Assembly: GCF_002261225.1 (NCBI RefSeq)
Contig: NZ_NEVM01000002.1
Span: forward strand, 620,001 to 684,000
From: Bordetella genomosp. 10
GTDB lineage: Bacteria; Pseudomonadota; Gammaproteobacteria; Burkholderiales; Burkholderiaceae_B
Direction: 5' to 3'
DNA: 64,000 nt
Shown here: positions 60,837-64,000 of the stretch, one piece after another
Layout of the letters: every line of letters begins with the position of its first letter
Position numbering within the stretch: the first letter of the stretch is position 1
The notes under the pieces: generated by a model
Database searches by the model: none
What the model saw: only the letters and a program-made list of their open reading frames with translations
Told to the model about the DNA's origin: nothing
Program-made: the position numbers and the translations under genes

Positions 60837-61832
60837 ATGACTTCGATACGGAAGCACCTGATACGGAAGCACCTATCGCGCGCGCTGGCCGCGATCGCGG
60901 TCGGCCTGGCCGCATGCGGCGGCGCGGCGCATGCGGCCTATCCCGACCATCCCATCCGGCTGATCGTGCCGACGGGGGCGGGCGGCATCACGGACGTGCT
61001 CGCCCGCCTGGTGGGCCAGCATATGGGAAGCCTGCTGGGGCAGCCCGTCGTCGTGGAAAACAAGGCGGGCGCCAGCGGCGTCATCGGTTCCCAATTGGTG
61101 GCGCAGTCCGCGCCGGACGGCTACACCCTGCTGTTCGCGTTTCCGACGCATGTGGCCAATCCCAGCACGATCAAATCCCTGCCCTACGACACGGCGGCCG
61201 ATTTCGCGCCGATCGGGCAGGTGGGCCAGGTGGCGGAGATCCTGCTGGTCAACAAGGACAGCGATATCCATACCGTCGCCGACCTGCTGAAGAAGGCGCG
61301 CGCATCGCGCAACCGGCTCAACTACGGATCGGTGGGCGCGGGCAGCCAGGGCGATATCTGCACGCTGGTGTTCGCGTCGCAGGCGGGCATCAAGATGGAG
61401 GCCGTGCCCTACAAGAGCGAGCCGGAAATGCTCACGGCCCTGATGCGCAACGATCTGCAGGTGGCCTTCACCTCGCCGCCCGCCGCGCTGCCGCAGATAC
61501 GCAGCGGCAAGGTGCGGGCCTTGGCGGTGTCCTCGGCCGGGCGGCTGGAAATGCTGCCGGACGTCCCCACGGTCGCGCAGGCGGGGCTGAAAGGTTATGA
61601 CGTCACGGGATGGAACGGCCTGTTCGCGCCGAAGGGCACGCCCAGGCCGGTCATCGATACGCTCAACCGCGCCTTGAACCAGGCCTTGAAGGATCCCAAG
61701 GTCGCGGCGCAGTTCCAGTCCCTGGGCGTCCCCGTGCTGGGCGGCCCGCCCGAGCAGTTGCAACAGGCGGTCGTGCGCGACATCGCCATGATCAAGCGGA
61801 CGCTGGGGGCGGTGGGATATACGCCGCAATAA
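60837..61832 (+). CDS. Bug/TctC-family periplasmic binding protein
   Basis: A 331-residue receptor. The leader contains a duplicated IRKHL unit before the hydrophobic signal (SRALAAIAVGLAACGGAAHAA). Bug hallmarks are IRLIVPTGAGGITDVLARLVGQHMG, VENKAGASGVIGSQLVA and PDGYTLLFAFPTHVANPS, with the ligand loop near AVPYKSEPEMLTALMRNDL. The signal contains an LAACGG stretch, so lipoprotein processing cannot be excluded. A gggaga site lies six bases before the ATG. First gene of a probable three-gene unit with a hydrolase-fold protein and an FMN dehydrogenase. Confidence 0.93.
   Translation: MTSIRKHLIRKHLSRALAAIAVGLAACGGAAHAAYPDHPIRLIVPTGAGGITDVLARLVGQHMGSLLGQPVVVENKAGASGVIGSQLVAQSAPDGYTLLFAFPTHVANPSTIKSLPYDTAADFAPIGQVGQVAEILLVNKDSDIHTVADLLKKARASRNRLNYGSVGAGSQGDICTLVFASQAGIKMEAVPYKSEPEMLTALMRNDLQVAFTSPPAALPQIRSGKVRALAVSSAGRLEMLPDVPTVAQAGLKGYDVTGWNGLFAPKGTPRPVIDTLNRALNQALKDPKVAAQFQSLGVPVLGGPPEQLQQAVVRDIAMIKRTLGAVGYTPQ
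60845..60874 (+). repeat. 15-bp duplication in the Bug signal peptide
   Basis: The unit gatacggaagcacct occurs twice in tandem, encoding two copies of IRKHL in the positively charged n-region of the signal peptide. Frame is preserved. Confidence 0.9.
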
Positions 61833-61887
61833 CTTTTTCATGCCCCGCGTCCTGAATTTTCGATTCGACACTCTTGGAGTTCCGTTC

Positions 61888-62691
61888 ATGCCATTCCTGG
61901 ATCTTGACCCCGATTTCAAGCCTTATTACGAGATACACGACGCCACGGACCCATGGACGCGTCCGCAGACGGTCCTCTTCGTCCACGGCTTCACGGAAAG
62001 CACGCAGGCCTTCCGGGCCTGGGTGCCTTATCTCTCGCGCAAATACCGCGTCGTGACCTATGACCTGCGCGGCTTCGGCAGGACGGCGCCCGTGGACAGC
62101 GAATTCAGGTTCACCACGGACCTGTACGTGGACGACATGGTGCGCGTGATCGGCCGGTTGGCGGGGGAGCCGGTGCATGTCGTGGGGTTCAAGAGCGGCT
62201 GCATCAGCACCCTGCGGCTGGCGGCCACGCGCCCGGACCTGGTGCGCTCGATCACCTTGGCGTGCCCGCCCATGGTCGCGCCCGGCGGGGCCGACTGGCA
62301 GCCCTTCATGGAAGAGCACGGCATGCGGGCCTGGGCCCGCAAGACCATGCCGGCGCGCCTGGGCAAGGATGCGCCGCCGAGCGCCATCGACTGGTGGACG
62401 GACCTGATGGGCGCCACCTCCATCACCACCGCGCGCGCCTACCTGCGCTGGGTGGGAACGACGCGGGCCGGCGACGACATGCCGGCCGTCGCATGTCCCG
62501 CCCTGGTGATCATGACCAAGCTGTCGGCGCAGACCAACGCGGCCGCCGGGCAGGTGCCCCCCGAGGTCGTGCAGCAGGGGATGCCGCATGCGGAAATCCT
62601 GCTGCTGGATCTGGATTGCTACCATCCGGCGGCGTCGCATCCCGATATCTGCGCGCCGGCCACGCTGGCATTCCTGCAGAAGCTGGCTTGA
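61888..62691 (+). CDS. Alpha/beta-hydrolase-fold protein with altered nucleophile
   Basis: A 267-residue alpha/beta-hydrolase-fold protein resembling 3-oxoadipate enol-lactonases. The oxyanion motif VLFVHGFTEST is near residue 30 and YDLRGFGRT near 58-66. The nucleophile elbow, normally GxSxG, reads GFKSG (residues 100-104), so lysine 102 stands where the catalytic serine should be. A C-terminal histidine cluster (CYHPAASHPD) remains. It may be a non-hydrolytic member (lyase, dioxygenase-like or binding protein). ATG 61888 has a ggag site eight bases upstream, preferred over the ATG at 61840. Lies between the Bug and FMN-dehydrogenase genes. Confidence 0.85.
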   Translation: MPFLDLDPDFKPYYEIHDATDPWTRPQTVLFVHGFTESTQAFRAWVPYLSRKYRVVTYDLRGFGRTAPVDSEFRFTTDLYVDDMVRVIGRLAGEPVHVVGFKSGCISTLRLAATRPDLVRSITLACPPMVAPGGADWQPFMEEHGMRAWARKTMPARLGKDAPPSAIDWWTDLMGATSITTARAYLRWVGTTRAGDDMPAVACPALVIMTKLSAQTNAAAGQVPPEVVQQGMPHAEILLLDLDCYHPAASHPDICAPATLAFLQKLA

Positions 62692-62712
62692 TGCGAGGGA
62701 AGCGGGACGCTC

Positions 62713-63870
62713 ATGGGCCGACGACTCGCCGCGTGCCTGAACCTGGACGATTTCGAGGCGCAGGCGCGGCGCCGCCTGCCCCGGCCGATCTTCGGCTATA
62801 TCCATGCCGCCGCCGAGGACCGGCACGCGCATGACGGCAATCGCGCGGCCTTTCGCAAGCATCGCCTGGTCACGCGCGTGCTGGTGGACGCGACCGCGCG
62901 CAGCCCGGCGGTGGCGCTCTTCGGCGTGCGCTACGCGCAGCCGTTTGGCCTGGCGCCGGTCGGGCTGAGCGCGCTCTACACCTATCGCGGCGATTGCGTG
63001 CTGGCCGAGGTGGCGGCCCGGCGCGGCATTCCCATGGTGATGAGCGCGTCGTCCCTGATCCCCATGGAAACGGTGGCGCGCGTCAATCCCGCCGCCTGGT
63101 TCCAGGCCTATGTGCCGGGCGACCGCGCCCGGATGGACGCGCTGCTCGCGCGCATCCTGAAAGCCGGATTCCGCACCCTGGTCGTCACCGTCGATACGCC
63201 GGCCTATCCCAACAAGGAGGCCTACGCGCGCAGCGGCTTCACGAGCCCGCTGGCGCCGTCGCTGGCCCTGGCGTGGCAGGGCCTGGCCCATCCCGCCTGG
63301 ACGGTGGGCACCTTCCTGCGCACCTTGCTGCGGCACGGCATGCCGCATTTCGAGAACAACTATGCGACCCGCGGCGTGGCCATCATCGCGCGCAACGTCG
63401 AGCGCAGCTTCGCCGACCGCGGCAATTACGGCTGGGACCACCTGGCGCGGATCCGCGCGGCGTGGCCGCATACGCTGGTCGTCAAGGGCGTGCTCGATCC
63501 GCGCGACGCCGTGCTGGCGCGCGACGCCGGCGCGGACGGCATCATCGTCTCCAACCATGGCGGGCGCCAGCTCGACGATGCCGCCGCCCCTTTGGACATG
63601 CTGCCCGAGATCCTGCGCGCCTGTCCGGGCTTGCCCGTGATGCTGGACGGCGGCGTGCGCCGGGGGACGGACGTGCTCAAGGCCTATGCCCTGGGCGCCG
63701 CCTTCGTCTTCGTCGGCCGCCCCTTCGCCTATGCCGCCGCGACGGGGGGCCGGGCCGGCGTCGAACGCGCCGTCGACCTGCTGGCCGCCGAAGTGGACCG
63801 GGATATGGTAATGATGGGAGTAGGACGGGTCGCCGACATCGGGCCCGACTGCCTACGGCCGGCGTCGTGA
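62713..63870 (+). CDS. FMN-dependent alpha-hydroxyacid dehydrogenase
   Basis: A 385-residue TIM barrel of the lactate/glycolate/mandelate dehydrogenase family. The N-terminal segment ends RPIFGYIHAAAEDRHAHDGN, followed by RVLVDAT and PFGLAPVGLSALY, which contact FMN. The catalytic histidine is near residue 282 in SNHGGRQLDD, and the C-terminal VMLDGGVRRGTDVLKAYALGA binds FMN phosphate. It oxidises an (S)-2-hydroxyacid to the 2-oxoacid. Its place behind the Bug and hydrolase-fold genes suggests it uses an imported hydroxyacid or its product, but the acid is not identified. Confidence 0.92.
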   Translation: MGRRLAACLNLDDFEAQARRRLPRPIFGYIHAAAEDRHAHDGNRAAFRKHRLVTRVLVDATARSPAVALFGVRYAQPFGLAPVGLSALYTYRGDCVLAEVAARRGIPMVMSASSLIPMETVARVNPAAWFQAYVPGDRARMDALLARILKAGFRTLVVTVDTPAYPNKEAYARSGFTSPLAPSLALAWQGLAHPAWTVGTFLRTLLRHGMPHFENNYATRGVAIIARNVERSFADRGNYGWDHLARIRAAWPHTLVVKGVLDPRDAVLARDAGADGIIVSNHGGRQLDDAAAPLDMLPEILRACPGLPVMLDGGVRRGTDVLKAYALGAAFVFVGRPFAYAAATGGRAGVERAVDLLAAEVDRDMVMMGVGRVADIGPDCLRPAS

Positions 63871-63883
63871 CCTTGGCGCCGGT

Positions 63884-64000
63884 TCAATCGTCGAATTTCT
63901 CGTGGGCGTCCGCCTGGCCCTTCTTCCAGTAGCCGACCAGCTTGGTCCAGGCGCGCGGATGATCGATCTCTTCACGCAGGTAGGCACGGATGGCCTTGGC
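63884..64000 (-). CDS. Siderophore-interacting protein (SIP), C-terminal fragment
   Basis: The right edge cuts this minus-strand gene, leaving 38 codons and a TGA at 63884. The visible end reads AIRAYLREEIDHPRAW and VGYWKKGQADAHEKFDD. The pattern of RxxLREE, then GYWKKG at the extreme C-terminus, is that of the SIP/ViuB ferric-siderophore reductases, which release iron from imported siderophores with NAD(P)H and FAD. The identification rests on a short tail only. Converges with the FMN-dehydrogenase gene, 13 bp apart. Confidence 0.7.
   Translation of the reverse strand, partial: AKAIRAYLREEIDHPRAWTKLVGYWKKGQADAHEKFDD

Overview
The window is GC-rich, compactly coded bacterial chromosome. It carries three lone Bug/TctC periplasmic binding proteins, many LysR and IclR regulators, a TRAP transporter and CoA-ester catabolism. 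This profile points to a betaproteobacterium of the Bordetella/Achromobacter (Alcaligenaceae) type. That placement is inferred from gene content and protein resemblance, since no rRNA gene is present. I saw no tRNA, rRNA, transposase, integrase, phage gene or CRISPR array.

Layout. 0-6.6 kb: a vitamin B6 pair (yggS-like, pdxY), a glutamine amidotransferase, a DUF817 membrane protein, an MFS pump, a GST and an IclR regulator gene with a frameshift. 7-11 kb: a ThDP-dependent enzyme and an acyl-CoA dehydrogenase separated by an 83-bp tandem repeat, then an SDR. 11-16.2 kb: MgtC-like protein and an iron-starvation module (TonB receptor with STN domain, FecR-like anti-sigma, ECF sigma, Fur-box-like site). 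16.3-24.4 kb: a PdxI-like pyridoxal reductase divergent from a LysR gene, an MFS pump, a nitroreductase, an SDR, a MATE pump with its MarR regulator, and another LysR. 24.4-33.3 kb: PEP-mutase/isocitrate-lyase-like enzyme, amidohydrolase, DUF924, YdiJ-like FAD/Fe-S dehydrogenase, LysR, MmyB-type regulator and TauE exporter.

33.4-42.9 kb: the most coherent catabolic unit. On the minus strand run SDR, DctP, thiolase, acyl-CoA ligase, fused DctQM and D-lactate dehydrogenase, with an IclR gene divergent at the promoter end. The ligase stop overlaps the permease start, and the thiolase and ligase also overlap. The likely scheme is uptake of an organic acid, activation to a CoA ester, oxidation and thiolysis. 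The substrate is not evident. 43-52 kb: a PhyH oxygenase, a GntR regulator with a palindromic operator, a Bug protein, a DAO-type flavoenzyme and overlapping hyuA/hyuB genes, with a divergent IclR gene. 52-64 kb: an unknown 83-residue protein, AraC, a CynX-type MFS, MmgE/PrpD with Bug, a YbjJ-type MFS, a DapA-like aldolase with divergent LysR, then Bug, an alpha/beta-hydrolase-fold protein lacking its nucleophile serine, an FMN alpha-hydroxyacid dehydrogenase, and the tail of a siderophore-interacting protein.

A recurrent and poorly explained feature is a set of short tandem arrays (7-16 bp units, 2-6 copies, different sequence each time). They lie at gene edges: just after stop codons, just before starts, or in the first codons. 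I count about a dozen, plus longer-unit repeats inside two proteins.
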